NCBI GenBank assembly: GCA_009776305.1
Contig: WRLY01000003.1
Location: 136,068-193,360, forward strand
Direction: 5' to 3'
DNA: 57,293 bases
Source of the DNA: Oscillospiraceae bacterium
GTDB taxonomy: Bacteria > Bacillota > Clostridia > Oscillospirales > Ruminococcaceae
Under the pieces are notes generated by a model that was given only the letters and a program-made list of their open reading frames with translations, was not told the DNA's origin and did no database searches. Both the position numbers and the translations under genes were made by a program. Positions 34,467-42,831 of the stretch are shown one piece after another. The number at the start of each line of letters is the position of its first letter. Within the stretch, counting starts at the first letter, position 1.

Positions 34467-34519
34467 ATTATATCTCTAATTATAGAGATTGTCAATAGGA
34501 ATATCTTTATTTTTAGAGA
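34467..34519 (-). promoter_or_regulatory. Consensus promoter with two XRE-type operators
   Basis: On the minus strand TTGACA (34495-34490), 17 nt and TATAAT (34472-34467) form a perfect promoter for the DUF6809-RHH pair. A dyad ATCTCTA-N4-TAGAGAT (34472-34489) fills its spacer. A second copy with one mismatch (ATCTTTA-N4-TAGAGAT, 34502-34519) lies 30 bp away, about three helical turns, and overlaps the probable promoter of the divergent XRE gene. This is the classic layout for a repressor that controls its own gene and the opposite operon. Confidence 0.8.
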
Positions 34520-34536
34520 TTTGGAGTAAGTGACAA

Positions 34537-34752
34537 ATGTTTACAGATATTTTTGTTAGTCTTTTACAAGAAAGAAAAATTACTACTTATAAACTAACTA
34601 AAGATACCGGTATTTCTAATGGATTAATAACCGGTTGGACTAAAGGCGGCACAATTCCTTCGGGCGAAAATTTAATTAAACTGGCAGATTATTTTAATAT
34701 ATCCGTAGATTATCTGCTCGGCAGAACAGAAAACCCCGAAATCAATCAATAA
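34537..34752 (+). CDS. XRE-family transcriptional repressor
   Basis: 71 residues, a single Cro/CI-type helix-turn-helix: ERKITTYKLTKDTGISNGLI is helices 1-3 and NLIKLADYFNISVDYLLGRT is the usual end. Likely binds the two ATCTCTA/TAGAGAT dyads just upstream and represses the divergent DUF6809-RHH genes. GGAGTAAGTGACAA precedes the ATG. The HAD phosphatase follows 14 nt later and may be read through. Confidence 0.85.
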   Translation: MFTDIFVSLLQERKITTYKLTKDTGISNGLITGWTKGGTIPSGENLIKLADYFNISVDYLLGRTENPEINQ

Positions 34753-34766
34753 GGACAGTAAAAACA

Positions 34767-35432
34767 ATGAAATTCGACTACATACTGTTAGATTTAGACG
34801 GTACGCTTACAAATCCTATAGAGGGCATCACCAAATCCATCAATTACGCAATGGAAAAGATGGGCAAACCGCTTGTTCCCGACGAGCTGATTCCGAAATT
34901 CATTGGTCCGCCCCTGCGCGACGGCTATATGCAGAATTTAGGGTTCACCGAGGAGGAAGCCGAACGCGCCGTTTGGGTCTACCGCGAAAGATACACCCCC
35001 GTCGGCTTGTATGAAAATAAGCTTATAGACGGCGCAAAGGAACTGCTGGAGCGGCTTTCGGCGGCGGGAAAAACCGTTTCGCTTGCTACCTCAAAGCCCG
35101 AGGATATGTCGGTAAAGCTTTTGGAACATTATGGCATTTTGAGATATTTTGACTTTATTTCAGCCGCTTCGCTTGATTTGAACGGCAGACACAATAAATC
35201 CGAGATTATTACACACGCTTTGGAGAATTTGGGTATAAACACGCCTGAAAAATTAGCCAAAACCGTCATGGTCGGCGACCGTTTTCACGATATTGAGGGC
35301 TCGAAAAACAACGGAATATCCTCAATTGCGGTTTTATGCGGTTTCGGAAGCCGCGGGGAATTTTTAAAATATAAAGCCGATTTCATAGCCGAAACCCTTT
35401 TGGACGCCTGCGATATTATTCTCGGCGCATAA
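34767..35432 (+). CDS. HAD-family phosphatase, phosphoglycolate phosphatase-like
   Basis: 221 residues. HAD motifs: I at LLDLDGTLTNP (nucleophile and acid Asp), II at VSLATSKPE (Ser/Thr), III Lys in HNKSEIITHAL, IV at VMVGDRFHDIEGSKNNGI. The cap domain lies between I and II as in the Gph/PpaX group. The substrate is unclear; it could be phosphoglycolate, pyrophosphate or a nucleotide. AAGGACAG precedes the ATG. A terminator follows at 35451. Confidence 0.85.
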   Translation: MKFDYILLDLDGTLTNPIEGITKSINYAMEKMGKPLVPDELIPKFIGPPLRDGYMQNLGFTEEEAERAVWVYRERYTPVGLYENKLIDGAKELLERLSAAGKTVSLATSKPEDMSVKLLEHYGILRYFDFISAASLDLNGRHNKSEIITHALENLGINTPEKLAKTVMVGDRFHDIEGSKNNGISSIAVLCGFGSRGEFLKYKADFIAETLLDACDIILGA

Positions 35433-35450
35433 AATCGCCTCTTTCAGTAA

Positions 35451-35489
35451 AAAATAGTATTACGAGACTTTTTCGTAATATTATTTTTA
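35451..35489 (+). terminator. Terminator after the HAD gene
   Basis: A 15-bp stem (35451-35465 with 35473-35487, one G-U), loop of seven nt, ending in a T-rich arm. Confidence 0.7.
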
Positions 35490-35505
35490 TAAAGGAGATT
35501 TATTA

Positions 35506-35670
35506 ATGGCTGAATATGTAAACAAGGCAATAGCCTGCACTATTTTTAATTGTGTGAACCACTGCGAAGACGAGGATTTTTGCTCATTGAAGAAAATTCA
35601 GGTCGGAACACACGAAAATGAACCCGACCAGGTAGAATGTACCGATTGCCAGTCATTTAAAGAAAGATAA
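35506..35670 (+). CDS. DUF1540 small cysteine-rich protein
   Basis: 54 residues, with Cys pairs CTIFNCVNHC and VECTDCQSF as in DUF1540, a family common in spore-forming Clostridia and thought to bind metal. AAAGGAGA lies before the ATG. It is monocistronic, after a terminator. The function is unknown. Confidence 0.8.
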   Translation: MAEYVNKAIACTIFNCVNHCEDEDFCSLKKIQVGTHENEPDQVECTDCQSFKER

Positions 35671-35701
35671 AGCGTTCTATTCATAACTCTTAATAATGCA
35701 C

Positions 35702-35744
35702 GCCGAGGCTCTCGGCAAGCCGTCGGAACGCTCCGGCGGCTTAA
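35702..35744 (+). other. Two adjacent GC-rich hairpins after the DUF1540 gene
   Basis: CCGAG-GCT-CTCGG near 35703-35715 is followed by a 10-bp stem (AAGCCGTCGG with CCGGCGGCTT, about 35719-35744). No T-run follows. They could be a factor-independent stop of poor form or a small structured RNA. The rest of 35671-35843 shows no gene. Confidence 0.35.
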
Positions 35745-35843
35745 TCATGTCTTAATATGTCACCCGCTTGTAACCTTTTTAGGTATTTTGTTACAATATT
35801 TTTGCCATTTTAAAGTCAAAATGTTAATTCTAATTGGAAACTA

Positions 35844-35872
35844 TTGCAAAAATAAATTGCTTCCTGTATAAT
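35844..35872 (+). promoter_or_regulatory. Promoter of the Cache-GGDEF-EAL gene
   Basis: TTGCAA at 35844-35849, 17 nt, TATAAT at 35867-35872, about 40 nt before the start codon. Confidence 0.7.
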
Positions 35873-35912
35873 TAAAGTATATAATTACAAAAAATACGAG
35901 AGGAGCAGATAA

Positions 35913-38168
35913 ATGAAAAGCGCAATTGAAACCGGAAAAATCAAGTACGCTGTTTTAATGTTAATTATAACAGCTGTATTTGTTACGGCTTGCGTTTTTT
36001 ATTTATTAGGTTTCCGTTTTGTTTTAGAAAAAGATAACCTGTTTTATTTTAACGAAATCGCCACCGAGTCGGCTAACACGGTTGAAATCAAGCTTGACAC
36101 ATTAATTACGTCTATGAACAACTATGCGCCCATGTTTTCGGGGTTTAATTCAGTTCCCGTTGAGGAACGCGCAGAGCGCATCGCCGCCATAAGCGACGTC
36201 AGCCAATTTTACGATATAGCGTATATCGAAATTGACGGTACCGCGACTTCCTCATATTTGGGAAACGCTATATTAATCAGGCGAGCTTATTTCCGTAACG
36301 CGCTTGCAGGCGTCAGCAACATATCCGAAATAGTGGTGAGCGAATTCAACGGCATGAGGGTCAACGTGTTCGCCGTACCTGTTTACACAGGAGATGAAAT
36401 AACCGGAGTTTTGGCAGGCGCTGTGGAAAGCGGGTATTTAAACGAGCTGATGAATTCCCAAACTTTCAACGGAATGGCATCAAGCTACATAATGAATACC
36501 GAAGGTATTATAATCCTGACGCCTCAGAAAGACCCGCTCGGCGTTGATACCGGTATTTCGTTTTTCGATGTTATAAGCGATATTTCCGATAAGGACATCG
36601 CCGCCAATATATCGGCGGTTGACGCGTCCGGCAGTTTTACTTTCAGGTTTGAAGACCAAGATTATTTTGCCGCCTATAATTCCATAGACATAAGCGAGTG
36701 GGTCGTCCTGACCTTAGCGCGTTGCTCTGATGTTCATGCGGTTACATATAACGTTTTCGGGCTGGCGCTTGCTTTCACTATAGCAATTGTGATTATTGCC
36801 ATTGCCTGCATTATAATTTTAAGCATTAAGCACTGGCTTTCCAAAAAGAGGTATGCCGAAACTGTAAACGAGCGCGATTTTCTTAAATACACCGACCCGC
36901 TTACGGGAGGACCGTCTTATGAAAAATTCCTTGACGAAGTAACCGCTATTTTCGCAAGTAAAAATGAAAAAGAAAATTACGCCGTTATTTCAATGGATAT
37001 TAATAAATTCCGAACCATTAACGACCGCGACGGCTATGATGTGGGAAATCGAATATTAGTTGATTTAGCGCAGGTGGTGCAGGATAATCTTAACACAGGT
37101 GAAGCCTATACCCGAAAAAACGCCGACTTATTCTACATATTGCTAAAATATAACTATGAAGCTGATATTTTTGCGCGGGTTGACGACATTATAAGCGAAT
37201 CCAATTATAACTTGAATGATTTAAAAATAACGTTGCTGTTCGGCGTTTACATGGTTGACGACTCTAATATTGATTTCCGCTCAATTTTAGACCATGCCGA
37301 CCTTGCCCGCAGAACCATTAAAAACAGCAGTGAAAGCCGATGCGCGTTTTTCGACAACAATCTGCTCACTAAAATTCGTGAGGAAAAAAAGATTGAGAGC
37401 GTCATGGAATACGCTTTGGAGCGTAACGAGTTCAGGGTTTACCTCCAACCTAAGTACGATTTGCGCGACCGCTCCAGTATTATCGGCGCGGAAGCGCTTG
37501 TAAGGTGGTTCAGGGACGGCAAAATGATTCCTCCGGGAGGGTTTATTCCCCTGTTTGAGAAAAACGGTTTTATTTTAAAAATAGACAGGTTTGTTTTTGA
37601 AGAAGTCTGCAAACAACAAAGAATTTGGCTTTCACGCGGATATGACGTAAGGGTTATATCGGTGAATATGTCGCGTGTAAATCTTCAGCAACCTAATTTT
37701 GTGCGGGATTTATATCGCATTTGCAACAAATACAACGTGCCTACAAAGTATTTTGAAATAGAAATAACCGAAAGCGTGGCTTTTGAAAATCTTGAAATTC
37801 TGACCCGGGTATTCAACGAGCTGAAAAATTACGGCTTCTATATTTCAATCGACGACTTCGGAACAGGTTATTCCTCTCTCAATATGCTTAAAGACCTGCC
37901 TGTGGACGTTTTGAAAATCGACAGGTCATTCCTCACGGATTCGGGCAAGAACGAGCGCGCCAACAGTATTATTTCTCATGTAATAAAGTTAGCACTATCA
38001 CTTCACATGAAAACTATATGCGAGGGGATAGAGACCTCCGACCAGGTTTCTCTGCTGAGTGGGCTTGGCTGTGACATGGCGCAGGGCTTTTACTTTGACC
38101 GTCCTATGTCGATTGAGGAATATGAAAAGAAGCTTTACAGCCATTACCCAAACACTAACTTGCGATAA
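35913..38168 (+). CDS. Cache-GGDEF-EAL protein, probable c-di-GMP phosphodiesterase
   Basis: 751 residues. TM1 about 10-32, an extracellular dCache sensor about 35-275, TM2 about 283-308, a GGDEF domain about 325-470 and an EAL domain about 490-740. The GGDEF signature is degenerate (NADLF at 403-407), so cyclase activity is unlikely, though GTP binding could remain. The EAL domain is intact: AEALVRW with Glu527, EIEITES, SIDDFGTGYSSL and VLKIDRSFL. It should hydrolyse c-di-GMP to pGpG under control of an external ligand. GAGAGGAGCAG precedes the ATG. Confidence 0.9.
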   Translation: MKSAIETGKIKYAVLMLIITAVFVTACVFYLLGFRFVLEKDNLFYFNEIATESANTVEIKLDTLITSMNNYAPMFSGFNSVPVEERAERIAAISDVSQFYDIAYIEIDGTATSSYLGNAILIRRAYFRNALAGVSNISEIVVSEFNGMRVNVFAVPVYTGDEITGVLAGAVESGYLNELMNSQTFNGMASSYIMNTEGIIILTPQKDPLGVDTGISFFDVISDISDKDIAANISAVDASGSFTFRFEDQDYFAAYNSIDISEWVVLTLARCSDVHAVTYNVFGLALAFTIAIVIIAIACIIILSIKHWLSKKRYAETVNERDFLKYTDPLTGGPSYEKFLDEVTAIFASKNEKENYAVISMDINKFRTINDRDGYDVGNRILVDLAQVVQDNLNTGEAYTRKNADLFYILLKYNYEADIFARVDDIISESNYNLNDLKITLLFGVYMVDDSNIDFRSILDHADLARRTIKNSSESRCAFFDNNLLTKIREEKKIESVMEYALERNEFRVYLQPKYDLRDRSSIIGAEALVRWFRDGKMIPPGGFIPLFEKNGFILKIDRFVFEEVCKQQRIWLSRGYDVRVISVNMSRVNLQQPNFVRDLYRICNKYNVPTKYFEIEITESVAFENLEILTRVFNELKNYGFYISIDDFGTGYSSLNMLKDLPVDVLKIDRSFLTDSGKNERANSIISHVIKLALSLHMKTICEGIETSDQVSLLSGLGCDMAQGFYFDRPMSIEEYEKKLYSHYPNTNLR

Positions 38169-38259
38169 TAGGGCAATAGCCGCTACGGGGCGACCAAGAA
38201 TCTCGTTAGAGTTTTTGTTCTTATTTTAGTATAATATGTCAATTAGGAGAATTTCTTAA

Positions 38260-38877
38260 ATGGAATTTGAATTCAAGGAACGCACAATTCTGACCGAAAT
38301 GGTGGAAAACACAGCCGATTCACTTTTTAACACCATGAAATACGTATATGTAATTTCTGAAAGTGATTTTTATAATATCAGTTGCAAGGATATTTTCAAA
38401 GTGGCGCTTTCCGATGTTACCAACTCTAATATATTGAACAACCTCGGTATTCAAATCAGTGATTCTAAAATAGGCGAAATGGCTTCCGAAGAATTCGGAA
38501 GGGTTCGCTCAATGATTCACTACGCTTTTATAATTCGTCTGCCGTTTTTAAAGCGGGCTATGGAGTTTTGCCCGCTTAAAGAAAATCATCTGAAAGACCT
38601 TTACGCCTTAGCCATTAAAAGAGGGGCGGAAAATTTCGGGGAAATAATTGAGGAAGACTTCAAAACCATGCTGAAAATATCACGCAACCGTCTGCCCGAG
38701 CCACCGTTTGACGGCGAATGGTTCAGACGATGGATTTACACCCGGGGTAAAGAGCTTTCCCTCATAAACAACCGCAATATGTTTTTACTTGGCTGTATGG
38801 ATGCCATGTTCCCCCTTTATTATTCGGCGCTGACGGAAAAGCTGACCACAACGTTGCTAAAGTGGCAGGAGTTATAA
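38260..38877 (+). CDS. Helical protein of unknown function
   Basis: 205 residues, soluble, mostly alpha-helical by composition, without motifs I recognise. A Trp/Phe-rich stretch (PPFDGEWFRRWIYTRGKEL, about 147-165) stands out. TAGGAGAATT precedes the ATG. A TATAAT lies at 38230-38235 without a good -35. It follows the EAL protein in the same direction by 91 nt and is closed by a 17-bp hairpin at 38879-38924, so a shared pathway is possible but unproven. Confidence 0.6.
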   Translation: MEFEFKERTILTEMVENTADSLFNTMKYVYVISESDFYNISCKDIFKVALSDVTNSNILNNLGIQISDSKIGEMASEEFGRVRSMIHYAFIIRLPFLKRAMEFCPLKENHLKDLYALAIKRGAENFGEIIEEDFKTMLKISRNRLPEPPFDGEWFRRWIYTRGKELSLINNRNMFLLGCMDAMFPLYYSALTEKLTTTLLKWQEL

Positions 38878-38878
38878 T

Positions 38879-38924
38879 CAAGAAATAATACCGACCGCTT
38901 TTTAGCAGTCGGTATTATTTCTTG
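38879..38924 (+). terminator. Terminator-like 17-bp perfect hairpin
   Basis: 38879-38895 pairs with 38908-38924 without mismatch around a T-rich 12-nt loop. The T-tract lies within the 3' arm. Confidence 0.6.
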
Positions 38925-38988
38925 GAGAAAAAACAACTATGAAACTAACAGATAAGGCGAATAACGGCTACTTTAATAACCTGTGTAA

Positions 38989-39639
38989 TTATGAATCCTG
39001 AAACTCTGCCTCCGGCGGCTGTTCTTCAACCGGCAGAGGGGGCGGAGGCGGTGGCGGGTCAATTATGTTCATTATCCGCTCTGATAGTTTTTTAAGCGCG
39101 TCGGAGAAATAATCATCTTCCCCGTAATCAAGCAGAATCACAAAATCTTCCCCCAGCCCGAACTGTTCCGAAACAAACGAATCTGTAGTAAGACAAAAGA
39201 ACTTCCACTTATAAACCTCGGACTGATGCCTGACCATATCCGCGACCTGACTGTAGGTAAAACTTTTACTGGCGTTGTCCCGTCCGAACGCGACAATAAC
39301 GAATATTATGTTTTCCGGATGCTCGCTTTCATGCTTGTTACCGTATGCACTGCCCTTTTCTATAATCGCTTTAGCGGCAGAGTCAAAAATATCGCGGGTT
39401 CCGGTAGCGGTGAAATCATCGGGGTTCGACTTTACGTCGCCAATGGGAACATCGTCTGCAACCATTTTGTATCCCCCGCCGAAAAGAACACCGGTAAACC
39501 TGATTTGCCTTTCTTCCGTTTGGGCTTTTGATAAGGTCGCAAGAAATTCAGCGCTGATTTTTTGCGCCTTTTTTTGAAACCCCGGAACAGGCGTGATGTT
39601 ATCGTGCATTACAATTAACTCGGTCAATCCTTTTTTCAT
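38989..39639 (-). CDS. von Willebrand factor A-like protein with proline tail
   Basis: 216 residues. The order of strands (LTELIVMHDNITPVPGFQ, IRFTGVLFGGG, TGTRDIFDSAAKAIIE, NIIFVIVAFGRD) resembles vWA domains used in tellurium-resistance-type and phage-like proteins. The DxSxS part of the metal site is degenerate, while the later Thr is kept. The C-terminus has a run of eight prolines (DPPPPPPPPL) and an acidic tail that could bind partners. GGGAGGAAGCG precedes the ATG. It is a solitary gene. The role is unknown. Confidence 0.65.
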   Translation of the reverse strand: MKKGLTELIVMHDNITPVPGFQKKAQKISAEFLATLSKAQTEERQIRFTGVLFGGGYKMVADDVPIGDVKSNPDDFTATGTRDIFDSAAKAIIEKGSAYGNKHESEHPENIIFVIVAFGRDNASKSFTYSQVADMVRHQSEVYKWKFFCLTTDSFVSEQFGLGEDFVILLDYGEDDYFSDALKKLSERIMNIIDPPPPPPPLPVEEQPPEAEFQDS

Positions 39640-39814
39640 GACGCTTCCTCCCTATTCCGTTGAATTTTTGATTTTTAACTTTTTAGTAATCTTCCCGTAA
39701 CTTTTTCGTAACATTATATGTCTATATTATACTAAATCATTTAACAATATGCAATAGCTTTTTTAATATTTGTCATATTACATATTTTTTTTGTTTAAAA
39801 TCACTATAAAAAGT

Positions 39815-39843
39815 TTGACATTTCTTTTAAAAGATGATAAAAT
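39815..39843 (+). promoter_or_regulatory. Promoter of thrS
   Basis: TTGACA at 39815-39820, 17 nt, TAAAAT at 39838-39843. The roughly 60-nt leader is too short for a T-box. Confidence 0.7.
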
Positions 39844-39906
39844 ATTATTATAAGTATTGTTTATATGAAATAGCATAAAATTTAATAAAAAGAAAGAAGG
39901 CGACTT

Positions 39907-41853
39907 ATGATTACCGTTACTTTAAAGGGCGGAGAAAAAAGAGAATTCCCGGAACACAACGAGTCCGCCCCAATCACGGCTTTTGACGTTGCCAAATCTA
40001 TTGGCGCCGGGCTTGCAAAGGCGGCTTGCGCGGCAAGAATTGCAACCGCCGACTCGTCGCTTGACGGAGAGATTTGCGATTTACGAAAGATGATAGACCG
40101 CGACTGTACGCTTGATATTTTGACTTTTGACACTGACGACGGGAGAAAAGCTTTCCGTCATACGGCGGCGCATATTCTGGCGCAAGCGGTAAAAAAGCTT
40201 TACCCCGACGCAAAGCTTGCCATTGGTCCTGCCATTGAAGACGGGTTCTACTATGATTTTGACATTGAGAAACCTTTCACTCAGGAAGACCTCGAAAAAA
40301 TTGAAGCCGAGATGAAACAAATCGTTAAAGCCGATTTAAAACTTGAGGCTTTTACCCTCTCCTCCGAAGAAGCGCTGAAATTTTTCGAAGAACAAAACGA
40401 ACCTTATAAAATCGAACTTTGTCAAGAATTAACAGATAAAGGGGCGGAGGTTTCTTTTTACAGGCAGGGAAACTTTACCGACCTCTGCGCCGGCCCTCAC
40501 CTTATGTCTACAGGTACAGTAAAAGCGTTTAAATTATTAAATTGTACCGGCGCTTACTGGCGCGGAAACGAGAAAAATAAAATGCTGTCACGTATTTACG
40601 GGACGGCATTCCCGAAAGCGTCACAGCTCGAAACACATTTGGCGAGATTAGAGGAAGCAAAGAAACGCGACCACCGTAAATTAGGCAAGGAACTCAGCTT
40701 ATTCATGCTCACCGACGAGGGCATAGGGTTTCCGTTTTTTATGCCGAACGGCATGATTTTAAGAAATTTATTGATTGATTACTGGCGTGAGTTGCATACT
40801 GAAGCCGGTTACAAAGAAGTTTCCACTCCGGCTATGCTGACACGTGACCTTTGGGAACGCTCGGGACACTGGGCGCATTACAGCCAGAATATTTACACTT
40901 CTGAAATTGACGGCGCCAATTACGCCATAAAGCCCATGAATTGCCCCGGCGGGATTTTAGTTTATATGTCAAGCCCTCATTCCTATCGTGAATTCCCTCT
41001 CAGAATAGGCGAACTGGGATTAGTTCACCGTCATGAAAAATCCGGCGCACTGCACGGACTTATGAGAGTACGTTGTTTCACGCAGGACGACGCGCATATA
41101 TTTATGACTAAGGAGCAAATCAAGGACGAAATTAAAAATGTCACCAAACTTATAGATGAGGTTTACAGCGGGTTCGGATTTAATTACCACATTGAACTTT
41201 CGACCATGCCGGAAGACCACATGGGTAGCGAAGAGGATTGGGAAATCGCGACAAACGCCCTTGAAAACGCCTTAAAAGAAATTGGGCGCGATTATATCAT
41301 AAACCAAGGGGACGGCGCGTTTTACGGTCCTAAAATTGATTTTCACCTTGAGGATTCGATTGGCAGAACCTGGCAGTGCGGCACAATTCAGCTTGATTTT
41401 CAGCTCCCCGAACGCTTCGAGCTTGAATATATCGGCACGGACGGCGCGAAACACCGACCCGTCATGATACATCGGGTAGTTTTCGGCTCAATTGAGCGCT
41501 TTATAGCCATATTGATTGAGCATTTCGCAGGAGCGTTCCCGCTTTGGTTAGCCCCCGAACAGGTAAGAATTATGCCAATAGCTGACCGACATAATGAATT
41601 TTGCGAAAAAGTTTTAAAAAAGCTAAAGTTTTACTCTATTCGTGCCGATATAGATAGTAGGAGTGAAAAAGTAGGTTTTAAAATTCGCGAGGCACAACTT
41701 CAAAAAATACCTTATATGCTGATTATCGGCGACAACGAGGTAGAAACGGAGCAGGTTTCGGTTCGCTCAAGGAAAGAGGGCGACCTCGGCGCTATTAAAA
41801 TCGACGCCCTTTGTGAGAAACTTAATTCTGAAATTATCGAAAAAGCTTTGTAA
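39907..41853 (+). CDS. thrS: Threonine--tRNA ligase
   Basis: 648 residues, the standard length. N-terminal TGS domain (ITVTLKGGEKREFPEHN), the editing domain with HTAAHILAQAVKKLYP and LCAGPHLMSTG, and the class II catalytic core with MKPMNCPGGILVY (zinc Cys), HRHEKSGALHGLMRVRCFTQ (motif 2), CGTIQLDFQLPERF and HRVVFGSIERFIAILIEH (motif 3). The anticodon-binding domain starts at LAPEQVRIMPIADRH. GAAAGAAGGCG precedes the ATG. Confidence 0.97.
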   Translation: MITVTLKGGEKREFPEHNESAPITAFDVAKSIGAGLAKAACAARIATADSSLDGEICDLRKMIDRDCTLDILTFDTDDGRKAFRHTAAHILAQAVKKLYPDAKLAIGPAIEDGFYYDFDIEKPFTQEDLEKIEAEMKQIVKADLKLEAFTLSSEEALKFFEEQNEPYKIELCQELTDKGAEVSFYRQGNFTDLCAGPHLMSTGTVKAFKLLNCTGAYWRGNEKNKMLSRIYGTAFPKASQLETHLARLEEAKKRDHRKLGKELSLFMLTDEGIGFPFFMPNGMILRNLLIDYWRELHTEAGYKEVSTPAMLTRDLWERSGHWAHYSQNIYTSEIDGANYAIKPMNCPGGILVYMSSPHSYREFPLRIGELGLVHRHEKSGALHGLMRVRCFTQDDAHIFMTKEQIKDEIKNVTKLIDEVYSGFGFNYHIELSTMPEDHMGSEEDWEIATNALENALKEIGRDYIINQGDGAFYGPKIDFHLEDSIGRTWQCGTIQLDFQLPERFELEYIGTDGAKHRPVMIHRVVFGSIERFIAILIEHFAGAFPLWLAPEQVRIMPIADRHNEFCEKVLKKLKFYSIRADIDSRSEKVGFKIREAQLQKIPYMLIIGDNEVETEQVSVRSRKEGDLGAIKIDALCEKLNSEIIEKAL

Positions 41854-41913
41854 GAGCGGTCATAAACCGTTCGCGAAATGCGTATTATATTGCATATTAT
41901 AAGGAGGATTATT

Positions 41914-42114
41914 ATGGGAATTGAAGCAGCTTATGCCAACCTGTCCATGAACATGTCAATCGCAAGCGCAGAGAGCTTAATTTCAATCAGAATGCTTGAC
42001 AAGCTTTTAGAATCTGAAGTCCAAGCGGCGGCTTCGCTGATTGCCGACATGAAAAGTATGCCTCCTCCCGTCGGCGCCGGCGACTTGGGCGGTCTGCTTG
42101 ACATTAAGGTATAA
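41914..42114 (+). CDS. YjfB family putative motility protein
   Basis: 66 residues, with MSIASAESLISIRMLDKLLE and MPPPVGAG in the YjfB pattern. Bacillus relatives are controlled with motility genes; the function is unknown. AAGGAGG at 41901 fixes the ATG at 41914 rather than 41878. No other motility gene is in the window. Confidence 0.75.
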   Translation: MGIEAAYANLSMNMSIASAESLISIRMLDKLLESEVQAAASLIADMKSMPPPVGAGDLGGLLDIKV

Positions 42115-42119
42115 TTACT

Positions 42120-42281
42120 CTGCGTGTAAGGTGACAAGAGAAAAAAACTCTCCCTTTCTTCTGCCGTCCCAAAAAGCCAAAGCTGTATTCAATAATCTGT
42201 ATATTCCGTTGTTTCGAGCGGTAAATAATCCTCTAAATTGCCTATTTCCATGCCTCTCGAACCGATTACTGTTACTTTCAT
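42120..42281 (-). pseudogene. SLOG-family (Rossmann-like) protein remnant, middle deleted
   Basis: ATG at 42281 encodes MKVTVIGSRGMEIGNLEDYL, the typical nucleotide-binding start of small SLOG proteins, then stops after 30 codons (TGA at 42191-42189). Immediately downstream, in another frame, ALAFWDGRRKGE matches the end strand of the same family (usually IAFWDGxSxGT). The SGGAxGID segment and about 60 residues between are missing. Confidence 0.6.
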
Positions 42282-42338
42282 AAATCCATCTCTTTAACTC
42301 ATTTTGTACTTAAAATATACTCATGGGTTAAAATAATT

Positions 42339-42536
42339 TTGAGGTGGTATTATAAAAAACTTCAAAAGCATATTGGAATACGGATTGAGGACAATGAACT
42401 TCACTATAAACTGCATTATATCGTGAAGTATGAGGGGCGCTCTGCTAACGCGCATATTCTCTACCTTGTGCGTCGTGATATACAAAAATTCGAGGAAAAG
42501 CATGGCAAAATTGAGGTTAAGAAAAATAACAAATGA
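42339..42536 (+). CDS. Ribbon-helix-helix-like small protein, start codon uncertain
   Basis: Up to 65 residues. The core KKLQKHIGIRIEDNELHYKL, then YEGRSANAHILYLVRRDI, resembles small RHH-type proteins of clostridial mobile elements. The TTG at 42339 lies before GAGGTGG (42341-42347), so it is not a credible start. In the coding frame no ATG, GTG or TTG follows the ribosome binding site, and the codon before KKL reads TAT. A one-base change would restore an ATG. It is probably a decaying gene; a terminator at 42573 follows. Confidence 0.45.
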   Translation: MRWYYKKLQKHIGIRIEDNELHYKLHYIVKYEGRSANAHILYLVRRDIQKFEEKHGKIEVKKNNK

Positions 42537-42572
42537 AAAACCGAACGGGAATTTACCCATTCGGCTGAAAAG

Positions 42573-42600
42573 AACGGTGCGAAATTTTTCCGCACCGTTT
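42573..42600 (+). terminator. Terminator after the RHH-like gene
   Basis: AACGGTGCG (42573-42581) pairs with CGCACCGTT (42591-42599) and a moderately T-rich tail follows. A weaker hairpin lies just before at 42541-42564. Confidence 0.6.
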
Positions 42601-42710
42601 CATTAATTTTGAATTAAGAAAACAAAAATATTATATATAGACGTAAATCTTATTTTCCTTAATAAACTTGAAGTTTTCTTATTTATGTTAAAATGTCAAG
42701 AGGTGATGTC

Positions 42711-42831
42711 ATGAATAGGCAATCGGTTTCATCAAGTAGAATGTCCAGCGTAGGTTAGGAAAACAGCACATTAGGAGATTCAATTTAAGGACTCAGAGTA
42801 TTTACTTTTCTTGAATTTGGCAGAACGATAA
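42711..42831 (+). pseudogene. KTSC-domain protein remnant
   Basis: AGAGGTGATGTC precedes an ATG encoding MNRQSVSSSRMSSVG, then TAG (42756-42758) replaces the conserved Tyr. With a frame change after ENSTL the sequence goes on as EIQFKDSEYLLF, matching the KTSC pattern (LxIxFxxGxxYxY). The C-terminal half is gone; the remnant runs into the AlbA_2 relic on the other strand. Confidence 0.55.
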
